From NCBI RefSeq assembly GCF_037023745.1, contig NZ_CP146101.1, positions 4,890,001-4,954,000 on the forward strand: 64,000 nt of DNA, in the 5' to 3' direction. Numbering within the stretch: the first letter of the stretch is position 1; every line of letters begins with the position of its first letter. Below the pieces are notes generated by a model. It had not been told where the DNA came from and ran no database searches. It saw only the letters and a list, made by a program, of their open reading frames with translations. This document shows positions 34,320-43,249 of this stretch, piece by piece. The translations under genes and the position numbers were made by a program. This stretch comes from Streptomyces sp. SCSIO 30461 (GTDB lineage Bacteria > Actinomycetota > Actinomycetes > Streptomycetales > Streptomycetaceae).

Positions 34320-35641
34320 CTGCGCCGGGGCGCGGCCGCGGTCGCCGTGGCCACCGCCTCTGCGAGCGGCTCGATGTCCTCAGCGGTGAGCATGGACACG
34401 GTGAGCCTGATCCCCGGGGGCGCCGCCAGCCGGAAGCGCGCCCCGGGTGCCACCACCCACCCGGCATGCAGCATCCTGGCCACGGTGCCGGTCTCATCGG
34501 CGACCGGCACCCACACGTTCATCCCACTCCGTCCGCACGCCGCGATTCCCCGCCGCGCGAGCGCGGCGATCAGCGCGTCGCGCCGCTCCCCGTACGCCCG
34601 CTCAACGGCCGGAGGGTCGACGGCGCCCGAGGACCACAACTCCACCACGGCACGCTGCACGAGGCGGCTGACCCATCCGGGGCCGAGTTGCTGCCGGCCC
34701 CCCACCCGGTCGAGGGTGAGGGGGTCGCCCGTCATGAAGGCGAGCCGCAGATCGGGACCGTAGACCTTGGCGGCGGACCGGATGAGCACCCAGTGCCGTA
34801 CCGTACCGGCGAGCGGGTGGAGTGGGTCGGGGACGATGGCGTAGCCGTGGTCGTCCTCGACGAGCAGCAGGTCCGGATGCGCGGCGATGACATCCCGCAG
34901 CTCCCCTGCCCGTGCGGCGGTGATCACGCTCCCGGTCGGGTTCTGGGCCCGGCAGGTGACGATCAGCGCCTTGGACCCCTTGGCGAGAGCGTCCCGGACC
35001 CCGTCGGGGCGGGGCCCGTCGTCGTCCACGGGGACCGGAACGGGCCGCATCCCGAGCGCCGCGAGCAGGTCGAACACCCGTCCCCAGCCGGGATCCTCGA
35101 CGGCGACGGCGTCACCCGGGCGAAGGTGGGCGGCGAGCACCCGCTCGATGGCGTCAAGTGAGCCTGAGGTGACGGCGATCGAACCGTCCGGCACCCCGTC
35201 GGCGTCCAGCGCGGCCCTGGCAAGACGCGCCAAATCGGGATCCACGGGCGATGCGCCGTAGAGCATCGGACTGCGGTCCTGCTCGCGCGCGGCGGCGGCG
35301 AACGCGTCGTACAGCGGCGGCAGCAGAGCGGGGTCGGGGTTCCCATCAGCGACCTGCCGGGCACCGGGTGGGACTTCGAAGCCGAGCGAGTCGCGGATGG
35401 TGCTCGCCGGGCGTGAGCGCACCCGACTGCCCCGACGTCCCGCGGTCTCGATCACACCGCGCTCGCGCAGGGTGCGGTAGGCGGCGGCGACCGTATTGGG
35501 GTTGACCTCGAGAGCTGCGGCCAACTCGCGCATGGGTGGCAGAAGTCGACCCGGCGGGAGTGCGCCCGATCCGACTCCCTGCTCCACGCTCGCAGCGATC
35601 TCCGATGCACGACGCCCAACAATCCGATACTCTCCTAGCAC
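34310..35641 (-). CDS. MocR/PdxR-type GntR regulator with aminotransferase domain
   Basis: The 443-residue protein has a GntR winged helix (EIAASVEQGVGSGALPPGRL, LEVNPNTVAAAYRTLRERGV) fused to a fold-type I aminotransferase domain. The PLP lysine is in RSAAKVYGPDLRLAF and the Asn/Asp motifs in CRAQNPTGS and LLVEDDHGYA. MocR proteins sense PLP-linked signals. The GTG at 35641 lies inside a palindrome shared with the divergent FMN-barrel gene, so it should repress itself and that gene. The FMN-barrel neighbour makes a link to vitamin B6 or a related metabolite plausible. Confidence 0.9.
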   Translation of the reverse strand: MLGEYRIVGRRASEIAASVEQGVGSGALPPGRLLPPMRELAAALEVNPNTVAAAYRTLRERGVIETAGRRGSRVRSRPASTIRDSLGFEVPPGARQVADGNPDPALLPPLYDAFAAAAREQDRSPMLYGASPVDPDLARLARAALDADGVPDGSIAVTSGSLDAIERVLAAHLRPGDAVAVEDPGWGRVFDLLAALGMRPVPVPVDDDGPRPDGVRDALAKGSKALIVTCRAQNPTGSVITAARAGELRDVIAAHPDLLLVEDDHGYAIVPDPLHPLAGTVRHWVLIRSAAKVYGPDLRLAFMTGDPLTLDRVGGRQQLGPGWVSRLVQRAVVELWSSGAVDPPAVERAYGERRDALIAALARRGIAACGRSGMNVWVPVADETGTVARMLHAGWVVAPGARFRLAAPPGIRLTVSMLTAEDIEPLAEAVATATAAAPRRSYG

Positions 35642-35659
35642 AAAACCTATTTTGTACTA
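35636..35659. promoter_or_regulatory. operator between the MocR and FMN-barrel genes
   Basis: The perfect core ACAAAA-CCTA-TTTTGT (35640-35655) is extended by TAG and CTA flanks. It overlaps the GTG of the MocR gene and ends one base before an ATG on the other strand. It is a strong candidate for a GntR-type binding site controlling both genes. Confidence 0.7.
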
Positions 35660-35680
35660 ATGCAATGGAGATGTCAATCC

Positions 35681-36391
35681 ATGGTCCCGCAGCCGCCGTC
35701 ACCGCCCCAGGACGACTCCGCGCCCTACGCAACGACCGAGCGCAACCACCCCACACGTGGACGCGAGCGTGCCTCCTATGACCGGGCCGTGGTGCACTCG
35801 ATCCTCGACGAGGCCTACGTCTGCCATCTCGGTTTCCTTCGCGACGGTGCGCCGGTGGTACTGCCGACGCTCTACGGCAGGATCGGCGAGCGCCTGTACG
35901 TCCACGGCTCGACGGGCTCCCGCCCGCTGCGCATGGCGGGGCGACCGGGCCCGAACGGCCCGGACGACGCCCCGGGACTGCGGGTCTGCCTGACGGTGAC
36001 CCATGTCGACGGGCTCGTACTCGCCAGGTCGGCGTTCCACCACTCGATCAACTACCGCTCCGTCGTGGTCCACGGCACCGCCCACCAAGTGGTCGACCCC
36101 GAAGAGAAGCGAGTGGCGCTGGACGCACTCGTCGACCATGTCGTCCCCGGGCGATCCCGCGACTCCCGCCCGGCGAACGACAAGGAGCTCGCCGCCACCG
36201 CCGTACTCCGGCTCGACCTGGACGAGGCGTCGGCCAAGATCCGTACGGGCGGCCCCGATGACGAACCGGAGGACCTCGCCCTGCCGTACTGGACCGGAGT
36301 GATCCCGCTGGCGCCGCAGCACGGCGACCCGATCCCGGCCGACGACCTGGACCCGGCCGTCTCGCTGCCGGATTACCTGTCGGCTCTCTGA
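35681..36391 (+). CDS. FMN-binding split-barrel (pyridoxamine oxidase-like) protein
   Basis: The 236-residue protein has the family signature SILDEAYVCHLGFLRDGAPV, VVLPTLYGRIGERLYVHGST and FHHSINYRSVVVHGTA. A GGAG lies 11 bases before ATG 35681; ATG 35660 next to the operator is an alternative. It is divergent from the MocR regulator, as often seen for flavin-barrel genes of this group. A role in B6 or related cofactor metabolism is inferred from the partner, not from catalytic residues. Confidence 0.85.
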   Translation: MVPQPPSPPQDDSAPYATTERNHPTRGRERASYDRAVVHSILDEAYVCHLGFLRDGAPVVLPTLYGRIGERLYVHGSTGSRPLRMAGRPGPNGPDDAPGLRVCLTVTHVDGLVLARSAFHHSINYRSVVVHGTAHQVVDPEEKRVALDALVDHVVPGRSRDSRPANDKELAATAVLRLDLDEASAKIRTGGPDDEPEDLALPYWTGVIPLAPQHGDPIPADDLDPAVSLPDYLSAL

Positions 36392-36432
36392 CGGCCACCG
36401 TGGCGGCGCACGGGGGTCGCGGCCACGGGACA

Positions 36433-36464
36433 GGCGGGCTCGCGCTGCGAAGCGCGAGCCCGCC
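36433..36464. terminator. hairpin between convergent genes
   Basis: A perfect 14-bp stem (GGCGGGCTCGCGCT with AGCGCGAGCCCGCC) is closed by a GCGA tetraloop of the stable GNRA type. It probably ends transcription from both directions. Confidence 0.8.
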
Positions 36465-36492
36465 CCCGCGTCGGCGGGTGGGGCGCAGCCCC

Positions 36493-37560
36493 TCAGACAG
36501 TGGCCGATTCGGCTGCCTCGGGCGTTTCGGCTTCCTCCGGTGTTCCAACCGCCTCGGATGCTTCGACCGCCACGGGCGTTTCAGCGGTGTCGTCGGTTTC
36601 AGCGGTCAGGTCGTGCCGCGACACGGGCAGACGCGCTTCCTGCCAAGCCAGCGCGACGACCGCGGTGAGCAGCAGCAGGATCCCGGCCGCTGTCGCCGCG
36701 GACAACCGCTCGTCCAGCACGGTCACCGCGAGCACAGCCGCGCTGACCGGCTCCAGCAGCATGACCACGGACACGGTCGCGGCCCTGACGACCGCGGCCC
36801 CCGCGAAGTAGAGCGCGTAGGCGAGCGCTGTCGGCACCGCGGCGATGTAGAGCATCAGCCAGAACACACGAGCAGGCTCAGCCGTGTGCGGCAGCAGCCC
36901 TTCCACGAGTGCGATCGGCAGTAGCCCGGCAGCGCCCACGGCGAACGTCCAGGCAGTGGTGGCAAGCGCATCGCCGCCCGCGCCTTCCCTTCCCAGCCAC
37001 CGGGTGAGGAGAGTGACCGCCGCGTATCCCGTGGCGGACAGCATCGCGAGGGCCACTCCGACGGGCCGGACGGTGCCGGCCCCGCCCCCGAGCACCAGCA
37101 CGACCAGCCCGGCGAGCGCGCCGGCCACGGCTGCGGATCCGCCGCGCCCGAGCCTCTCGCCCATCGTGAGCCTGGCGCCGAGTGCGATGAGTACGGGGCC
37201 CGCGCCCAGTGTGACGACCGTTCCGACGGCGAGACCGGTCTGCTGGACCGCCGCGAAGTAGGCGCTCTGGAACACCGTCAGACAGATACCGGTGACGAGG
37301 ACGTGCGATACACGGCGCGATGAAGATGCCGACGCGCTCGTGCGGACCCGGCGCGGGCGCAGCGCCAACACAGCGGCGAGCAGGACAAGGCCGCCCAGGC
37401 AGCGCCAGAAGGACAGGGCGAGCGGCCCGAGATCGGTGGCCGTGTAGACGAGGGACGCGGCGGCTCCCGCCGTCCCCCAGGCGACACCCGCCACGGCGAG
37501 ATAGAAGAGGCTGCGTCCGGCGGTCAGGCCGAGGGCAGCGGCGGTTGAAGGGTTCGACAC
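36493..37560 (-). CDS. EamA/DMT-family exporter
   Basis: The 355-residue protein has about ten spans in two repeats ([40 protein letters not shown]) and a C-terminal Glu/Thr/Ala-rich tail. GGAG lies before GTG 37560; an earlier ATG would add 26 residues without a better site. The substrate is unknown. A second EamA gene lies upstream on the same strand, separated by a terminator hairpin, so the two are not one operon. Confidence 0.85.
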   Translation of the reverse strand: MSNPSTAAALGLTAGRSLFYLAVAGVAWGTAGAAASLVYTATDLGPLALSFWRCLGGLVLLAAVLALRPRRVRTSASASSSRRVSHVLVTGICLTVFQSAYFAAVQQTGLAVGTVVTLGAGPVLIALGARLTMGERLGRGGSAAVAGALAGLVVLVLGGGAGTVRPVGVALAMLSATGYAAVTLLTRWLGREGAGGDALATTAWTFAVGAAGLLPIALVEGLLPHTAEPARVFWLMLYIAAVPTALAYALYFAGAAVVRAATVSVVMLLEPVSAAVLAVTVLDERLSAATAAGILLLLTAVVALAWQEARLPVSRHDLTAETDDTAETPVAVEASEAVGTPEEAETPEAAESATV

Positions 37561-37746
37561 GTGACTTCTCCGTGCTGAATGTCCGGGGCGTAGCCCCGAG
37601 AGGCCCTCCCCCGGGTCACGGGGGGCGTGGAGGTCCACGAAGGGCCGACTGAAGACAGGACTGGTGGCCGCTGGGCTTCACGCGCAGGCAGCGACGAACC
37701 GCCCGGGGGGACACCACGCCCCGGGCCCGGTCTTCATCAGCGGTCG

Positions 37747-37772
37747 CCCGCCCGCGCTACGGCGCGGGCGGG
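37747..37772 (-). terminator. hairpin terminator after the second EamA gene
   Basis: An 11-bp stem (CCCGCCCGCGC with GCGCGGGCGGG) closed by TACG lies 31 bases beyond the stop codon of the gene ending at 37803. Confidence 0.65.
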
Positions 37773-37802
37773 GGAAGCACGGTGGAATGCACGGTCATCA
37801 CC

Positions 37803-38840
37803 CTATGTCCGGGCCGCAGCCTGGGACAACCGTGTTCCGGCGACGGCGTCCTCGGGCTCCTCGACACCCCGGCTCCCCGGTACGCTCCCGGGAACTCCCG
37901 GGCCCGGCCCGCCCGCCACCGGCCCTGACGGGGCCTTCGGCGTGGAGGACTGCGCGATCAGCGCACCGGCGAGTACCACGGCACCGCCCACGATCTGCGG
38001 CGCCGACAGGTGCTCGCCCAGCAGAACCCACGCCAGGGCGGTGGCAATGACAGCTTCGAGACAAGCGACGACTCCGGCAACCTGAGGTGACAGCCGGCGG
38101 ACCGAGACGACGCCGGTGACGTAGGCGACGACAGTGGCGATCAGTACGATCCAGCCGATGAGCAGCGCGGCCGGTACGGCGGCGCCGTCCATTCGGGCGT
38201 CGCCCGCGAGCACCGACCAGACCATGGTCCAGGGACGGGCGATGACGGTGAGCACCAGAGCGCCGATGAGGAGTCCGTACGCGATCACCCCCAGCGGATC
38301 GGGTGCGTCCTCGCCGTCGCTGCCCTGGTCGGAGAGGACGAAGTAGCCGACCTGGCAGCAGGCGGCGCAGAGCGCCAGCAGGATGCCGACCGCGCCGAAG
38401 CCGAGTCCGGCCCAGACCTCGACCACACAGGCGAGACCGCCGACTGCGAGCACCGCCCCCAGCGCCGCGGCCCGGGTGACGGGTCGCCGCTGGACGAATC
38501 GGACCCAGCCGAGTACCAGGGCGGGGGCGAGGTACTCGATGAGCAGGGCGACCCCGACCGGAATCCGGGAGAGCGCGGCGAAGTAGAACGCCTGGACACC
38601 CGCGACGGCGAGCAGTCCGAACCCGGCGAGCAGCGCCGGTTTGCGTATCAGCAGGTCACGATGGCGCCACATGAGGGGCAGCATCAGCAGCGCCGCGCCG
38701 GCCACACGGAGCCAGACCACATGCAGCGGATCGAGCCCCGCGTCGATCAGCGGCTTGGCCGCGACGCCCGAACCACCGAACGCGAACGCCGAGGCCAGGG
38801 CGAGGCCCAGGCCGGCGTTCTTTCCCTCTGACATGCGCAT
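37803..38840 (-). CDS. EamA/DMT-family exporter (RhtA-like)
   Basis: The 345-residue protein has about ten spans, begins MRMSEGKNAGLGLALASAFA and carries a Pro/Gly-rich tail. RIPVGVALLIEYLAPALVLG and QVGYFVLSDQG are typical of RhtA-type amino acid exporters. The ATG at 38840 or the second at 38834 could start it; neither has a strong ribosome site. It follows the Clp-N protein gene by 31 bases on the same strand. Confidence 0.83.
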   Translation of the reverse strand: MRMSEGKNAGLGLALASAFAFGGSGVAAKPLIDAGLDPLHVVWLRVAGAALLMLPLMWRHRDLLIRKPALLAGFGLLAVAGVQAFYFAALSRIPVGVALLIEYLAPALVLGWVRFVQRRPVTRAAALGAVLAVGGLACVVEVWAGLGFGAVGILLALCAACCQVGYFVLSDQGSDGEDAPDPLGVIAYGLLIGALVLTVIARPWTMVWSVLAGDARMDGAAVPAALLIGWIVLIATVVAYVTGVVSVRRLSPQVAGVVACLEAVIATALAWVLLGEHLSAPQIVGGAVVLAGALIAQSSTPKAPSGPVAGGPGPGVPGSVPGSRGVEEPEDAVAGTRLSQAAART

Positions 38841-38871
38841 CGGCCCATCATGGCAGGGAATGTCAGGACCG

Positions 38872-39411
38872 TCATGGCGGTGACACCTGTTGAGACAGCT
38901 TCGCAATCCGCACGTCGAGCAGCCCGGTGTCAACGCCCGCGCGCCTGAGCACCTCGACGGCCCGACAGTCCCGGTCCGCCATGATCGCGGCGAACAAGTC
39001 GAGGCCGGTGGCCCGCGCCTCGCCGCGCCTTGCCGCACGCTCCAGAGCCCCGTCGAGGGCAGCGGACGCCGAGGGGGACCATCCCGCGGACTCGACATCT
39101 CGCAGCAGCGGCACAGCACCCGAGTCCTCGACGGACCCCTGCCAGCGCAGCCCGTATCCGATGCTCCGCTGGACGAGATAGCCGAGCACCCGGGCCGTCT
39201 GCCCCGCGTCCTCGAATGCGGCGCGCACACCGGCGTCTTCTTCCAGCAGGGAGTGCAGCAGGTGGGCGGTGTCGATCTGCCGGTCGCCGTCGCGCAGCGC
39301 ACGCCGACGGGCGACCGCGACGACCGACGCCAGCCCCGCCGTGAGTCGCGCGTACGTCGACGCATGGAGCGGAGCAGGCTGGCGCGGCGGGCGAGGGACA
39401 GGAAGGTGCAC
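38872..39411 (-). CDS. Clp N-terminal-domain protein
   Basis: The 179-residue protein carries two Clp-N repeats (LASVVAVARRRALRDGDRQI, DTAHLLHSLLEEDAGVRAAF; ALDGALERAARRGEARATGL, DLFAAIMADRDCRAVEVLRR) without an ATPase domain. Such stand-alone Clp-N proteins may act as adaptors or decoys for ClpC. The GTG start is not backed by a strong ribosome site and the true start may be somewhat downstream. It lies divergent from the SRPBCC gene. Confidence 0.78.
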   Translation of the reverse strand: MHLPVPRPPRQPAPLHASTYARLTAGLASVVAVARRRALRDGDRQIDTAHLLHSLLEEDAGVRAAFEDAGQTARVLGYLVQRSIGYGLRWQGSVEDSGAVPLLRDVESAGWSPSASAALDGALERAARRGEARATGLDLFAAIMADRDCRAVEVLRRAGVDTGLLDVRIAKLSQQVSPP

Positions 39412-39494
39412 CCTGCCACCCCATCAGTCCGGGGGCGCCTGAGTCATCGACACACGGAATCATCTCGGCATCCCGCGGAAGGTGGGCGAGGTCT

Positions 39495-39526
39495 CTCTCA
39501 TCTCCTCCTTGGGGAGGAGATGAGAG
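39495..39526. repeat. perfect 14-bp inverted repeat in a divergent promoter region
   Basis: CTCTCATCTCCTCC and GGAGGAGATGAGAG flank a TTGG loop. It lies between the divergent Clp-N and SRPBCC genes, so it cannot be a normal end-of-gene terminator for either. It could be an operator or a leader hairpin. A TTCA-N7-TGAA dyad follows nearby (39540-39554). Confidence 0.6.
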
Positions 39527-39613
39527 CAGATCTGACTGTTCATCAGTATTGAATGTTCAAGGCTGCGCCACTACGTTCCGCGACACCGGTTTCCGACACG
39601 GAGGGGTGGCCCC

Positions 39614-40042
39614 ATGGCCGAGGTCAGCGCACAGGCACGCATCGATGCGCCAGCCGGGAAGATCTGGGCCCAGCTGACGGACTTCCCCGCTTACGGCCGC
39701 TGGAATGCCACCCACACGAACTTCCCCCAGGGCGGGCCGGACACCTTGGAGACCGGAGCCACCTTCGCCGAGAGCATGAAGCTGATGGGCTTTCCGGCCG
39801 AGGTGATGTGGACGGTGGCCGAGCTCGAACCCGAACGGGTCCTCGCCATCACCGGCAAGGGCCCGATGGGAGTGACCGTCGGCACACGGTACGCGCTCAT
39901 CCCCGACGGGGACGCCACGACCGTGCGCATCGAAGGTGAGTTCACCGGCGCCGCGGTGTCCCTGATGGCCGGCAAGCTCAAGGACTCCGCCACCGCCGCA
40001 CTCAATGAATCACTCAGGAAGCTGGGCTCACTGGTCTCCTGA
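39614..40042 (+). CDS. SRPBCC (START/Bet v 1-like) family protein
   Basis: The 142-residue protein begins AEVSAQARIDAPAGKIWAQL and has the TDFPAYGRWNATHTNF motif of polyketide cyclase/START-type ligand-binding proteins. GGAGGGG lies 9 bases before the ATG. The ligand is unknown. It is followed by the convergent PadR gene. Confidence 0.83.
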   Translation: MAEVSAQARIDAPAGKIWAQLTDFPAYGRWNATHTNFPQGGPDTLETGATFAESMKLMGFPAEVMWTVAELEPERVLAITGKGPMGVTVGTRYALIPDGDATTVRIEGEFTGAAVSLMAGKLKDSATAALNESLRKLGSLVS

Positions 40043-40096
40043 CAAGCGCCGGGACCGGCGTACCCATGCAGGGCAGCCGGTACGCCGGTACGCGCC

Positions 40097-40702
40097 TCAG
40101 CCCTCGTCGGCCAGGATCAGATACAGCTTCTTACGGGCGTCGTTGATGACGGCGATCGCCTTCGTCCGCTGCTCGGCGGTTCCGGTCTTCCAGACCTGAC
40201 CGAACGCCTCCATCAGCCCCATGCCGGCCGCTCGTATCTCGTGCATGGCATCCCAGTCGACACCGCGGCCCGCGCCCTCCCAGGGGGCGTCCGGGACCGA
40301 TTCGGCCTCGGCACGTCCGGCGTCGGTGAGCGTGAACAGTTTCTTGCCCCCGTCACTCTCGCTCGTGATCAGCCCCTCGTCCTCCAGCAACTGGAGAGTG
40401 GGATAGACCGACCCCGGGCTGGGCTTCCACGCCCCGGCACTGCGCTCGCCGATCTCCTGGATCATCTCGTAACCGTGCATCGGCCGGTCCTTCAGCAGTG
40501 CCAGGATCGAGGCGCGCACATCGCCGCGCCGCGCCCTCCCCCGACCGCCACCGCGCCCTCGTCCACCCCACGACGGCCCCCCGAAGCCCGGCCCGAACGG
40601 CCCGAAGGCGGCACGCCGCCCCTCGAACTCACCCCGCTCCTGGTGGCCGGGTCCGTGATGGCCGGGCCCGCAATAGCCGTGCCCATGTCCATGTGAACGC
40701 AT
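40097..40702 (-). CDS. PadR-family regulator with His-rich N-terminus
   Basis: The 201-residue protein has an unusual His/Gly-rich head (MRSHGHGHGYCGPGHHGPGH), a Gly/Arg linker and then a PadR winged helix (RASILALLKDRPMHGYEMIQ, KPSPGSVYPTLQLLEDEGLI) with a C-terminal dimer helix. The head holds at least seven His and one Cys in the first 20 residues and could bind a metal. AAGGAG lies 8 bases before the ATG. The promoter with an overlapping palindrome (40772-40800) suggests self-repression. Confidence 0.88.
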   Translation of the reverse strand: MRSHGHGHGYCGPGHHGPGHQERGEFEGRRAAFGPFGPGFGGPSWGGRGRGGGRGRARRGDVRASILALLKDRPMHGYEMIQEIGERSAGAWKPSPGSVYPTLQLLEDEGLITSESDGGKKLFTLTDAGRAEAESVPDAPWEGAGRGVDWDAMHEIRAAGMGLMEAFGQVWKTGTAEQRTKAIAVINDARKKLYLILADEG

Positions 40703-40771
40703 CGCTCTGCTCCTTCCATCGGTGATCCGCGCTCCCACGCGACACCATCGTTGCAATGTCGCGATGGCTCG

Positions 40772-40800
40772 ACGATATATCGGAACACATCGCTTGACAA
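40772..40800 (-). promoter_or_regulatory. promoter and operator of the PadR gene
   Basis: Read on the minus strand, -35 TTGTCA and -10 TATCGT are 17 bases apart. The palindrome CGATATATCG (40773-40782) overlaps the -10 box and is a likely PadR site. Confidence 0.6.
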
Positions 40801-40980
40801 GTGCCGAGCACAGCAGTCCGCTGACCTGTGACGGCGAACGTTGATCGATTGCCGCTGAAGGACGGTCGATGGCTGTCTGTGTCAGTGAAGGGTGACGACT
40901 TGCGGATTCGTGTCAGCCAAGGTCGGCCATCGGTGGCTCTGTCGTTCCGCACTGACAGGTCTCGTTAGGATCTCCTGATC

Positions 40981-41655
40981 ATGGATGTGATGACGGGCAA
41001 CGAGATGATCGCCATCCCGCCGGGGCAGGTGACGCTGTCGGACCGGCGGACACAGCGCAGCTGGTCGGTCGAGCTTGCGCCCTACCAGCTCGCGGCATTC
41101 CCCGTCACCGGGGGGCTGTACGCACAGATCACAGGCCAGCGGCCGAGTACCACCCCCGGGGATCGATTCCCCGTCGAGTGCGTCTCCTGGTGGGACGCGG
41201 TGCGGTTCTGCAACGCCTTGTCCCAGTCCACCGGCCTCACACCGGCGTACCACTTCCGCGCCGAGACCGAAGACATCGAGTGGGACACGTCCTCCGACGG
41301 GTATCGACTGCCGACCGAAGCCGAGTGGGAGCACGCCTGCCGGGCCGGGACGACCGGGCCGCGCTACGGGGATCTCGACGGGATCGGCTGGTACCGCGGC
41401 AACTCGCACGAGCGCGTCCACGAGGTGGGCGGCAAACTCCCCAACTCGTGGGGACTCCACGACATGCTCGGCAACGTCTGGGACTGGTGCTGGGACGTCT
41501 ACGACGCCGAGGTCTACGGCGCCTACCGGGTGCTCCGTGGCGGTGGTTGGTTCGATGAGCACTGGAGTTGCCGGGCCTCGGCGCGGCGCCGCAGCCACCC
41601 GACTTTCCAGGTCGACGACGTGGGATTCCGCGTAGCGCGTTCCGTCATGAGCTGA
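40981..41655 (+). CDS. FGE-sulfatase-fold protein without the catalytic Cys pair
   Basis: The 224-residue protein has the formylglycine-generating-enzyme fold: VSWWDAVRFCNALSQ, YRLPTEAEWEHACRAGTTGP, WGLHDMLGNVWDWCWDVYDA and RVLRGGGWFDEHWSCRASAR. True FGE enzymes bind Cu through two Cys in the last motif; here only one Cys remains (WSCRASAR). It is therefore more likely another member of the family, such as an EgtB-, SenA- or kinase-associated type, or a non-sulfatase oxidase. The ATG has no strong ribosome site. Confidence 0.8.
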   Translation: MDVMTGNEMIAIPPGQVTLSDRRTQRSWSVELAPYQLAAFPVTGGLYAQITGQRPSTTPGDRFPVECVSWWDAVRFCNALSQSTGLTPAYHFRAETEDIEWDTSSDGYRLPTEAEWEHACRAGTTGPRYGDLDGIGWYRGNSHERVHEVGGKLPNSWGLHDMLGNVWDWCWDVYDAEVYGAYRVLRGGGWFDEHWSCRASARRRSHPTFQVDDVGFRVARSVMS

Positions 41656-41743
41656 TCCACCTCGTGATCACTGGCACAGGTCGCCGCCGGCTTGTCCCGG
41701 CGTACGCGGGCGAACGCAGGCACCGGCGCACTACGGTGGCCGG

Positions 41744-42178
41744 ATGACAACGATCAAGCAGTTCCAAGTCACCTTCGACTGCGCTGACCCCGAGCGCGTC
41801 GCTCGTTTCTGGTGCGAGGTGCTGGGGTACGTCGTGCCGCCGCCCCCGGAGGGGTTCACCACTTGGGACGATTTCGACCGCTCGCTGCCGCCCGAGCGTC
41901 AGGGGTCGGCGTTCGCCTGCGTCGATCCCTCAGGTGTGGGCCCGCGACTGTTCTTCCAACGCGTTCCCGAGGGCAAGGCCGTCAAGAACCGGCTGCATCT
42001 CGATGTTCGGGTCGGCACAGGCCTGGTGGGTGAAGAGCGCCTCGCCGCACTCGAGGCCGAATGCGCACGACTGGTCGCGCTCGGTGCCGTCCACGTGCAA
42101 ACGCTGTATGCCGATGGCTACGACGAGTCGTGCATCCCGATGCTCGACGTCGAGGGCAACGAGTTCTGCATCGACTGA
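41744..42178 (+). CDS. VOC-superfamily (glyoxalase-like) protein
   Basis: The 144-residue protein begins KQFQVTFDCADPERVARFWC and has the NRLHLDVRVG and DVEGNEFCID motifs of glyoxalase-like domain proteins, with the metal-ligand His (HLDV) and Glu (NEFC) positions kept. It may be an enzyme or a binding or resistance protein; the substrate is unknown. It stands 88 bases after the FGE-fold gene. Confidence 0.83.
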   Translation: MTTIKQFQVTFDCADPERVARFWCEVLGYVVPPPPEGFTTWDDFDRSLPPERQGSAFACVDPSGVGPRLFFQRVPEGKAVKNRLHLDVRVGTGLVGEERLAALEAECARLVALGAVHVQTLYADGYDESCIPMLDVEGNEFCID

Positions 42179-42318
42179 GACGCCGCGGACGGACCGGCGG
42201 CAGCTCCGGCCCTCCCCTGGAAGCTGCCGGTCCACGGCATCCGGGAGGCCAAGGATCGATCCACCGTCATCGGATTGGCCTTGGCCCGCGGACTTGACCG
42301 GGCCCTACCGTCATCGGC

Positions 42319-43140
42319 ATGCGGATACGAATCGTGGATGCTTTCGCCGACCGGTCGTTCACCGGCAACCCGGCCGGGGTGCTCGTGCTCGACACACCGA
42401 CGTTCCCCGAGGACTCATGGCTTCAGAACGTGGCACGTGAGGTCAATCTGTCGGAGACCGCCTTCGCCCATCGGCTGCCGCCCGGCGGCCGTGCCGACTG
42501 GGCACTGCGCTGGCTCACGCCTTCGACCGAGGTCGACATGTGCGGCCATGCCACCCTCGCGACGGCGCATGTCCTGCACACCACCGGTGCCGCCACCGGC
42601 ACGGTGCGTTTCCTGGCACGGTGCGGAATCCTCACGGCGACGGCGCACGACGACGGCACGATCACCCTCGACTTCCCGGTGGCCCCGCTCTCTCGCACCG
42701 AAGCACCGACCGGGCTCGCCACGGCTCTGGGCTCCGCGCCGCTGACAGTCGAGGACACCGGCGAGCAGATCGGCGATCTCCTCGTGGAACTCCAGGACGA
42801 GGCGTCAGTACGGAATCTGGCGCCCGATCTCGCGGAACTCGCCCGGTGCTCACAGCGCGGCGTCATCGTCACCGCCCTTGCCGACGACCCGGGCAGCGGC
42901 TACGACTTCGTGTCCAGGGGCTTCTTCCCGAACGTGGGAATCGACGAGGACCCCGTCACCGGCAGCGCCCACACCGCGCTCGCCCCGTACTGGTCCGCTC
43001 GCCTCGGCCGCAACGAACTCATCGGCTTCCAGGCCTCGGCCCGCTCCGGACTGGTGCACACGGCTCTTCGCGGTGACCGCGTCCTGCTCACCGGGCGGGC
43101 CGTGACCGTGATCGACGGAGAACTCCTCAGCACTCCCTGA
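42319..43140 (+). CDS. PhzF-family isomerase/epimerase
   Basis: The 273-residue protein has PhzF signatures in both lobes: FADRSFTGNPAGVLVL, LSETAFAHRLPP with the catalytic Glu, DMCGHATLATAHVLH, and FFPNVGIDEDPVTGSAHTAL. PhzF-like proteins catalyse isomerisations, as in phenazine synthesis, but most homologues have unknown substrates. No other phenazine genes are present, so this is a lone metabolic enzyme. Confidence 0.88.
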   Translation: MRIRIVDAFADRSFTGNPAGVLVLDTPTFPEDSWLQNVAREVNLSETAFAHRLPPGGRADWALRWLTPSTEVDMCGHATLATAHVLHTTGAATGTVRFLARCGILTATAHDDGTITLDFPVAPLSRTEAPTGLATALGSAPLTVEDTGEQIGDLLVELQDEASVRNLAPDLAELARCSQRGVIVTALADDPGSGYDFVSRGFFPNVGIDEDPVTGSAHTALAPYWSARLGRNELIGFQASARSGLVHTALRGDRVLLTGRAVTVIDGELLSTP

Positions 43141-43249
43141 CGCACTCGCCGTCGGACGCCACTGGGAACACGAAGTGGTACGGCCGCCTCGGGCGCTCTG
43201 CCGACGAATCCCCGAGGCAGCCTTCGCTCGGCCTGACGCTCCGCCCCGG

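Noticed and set aside
39495..39526. Terminator of the Clp-N or SRPBCC gene
   Set aside because: Both genes point away from it, so it lies upstream of both.
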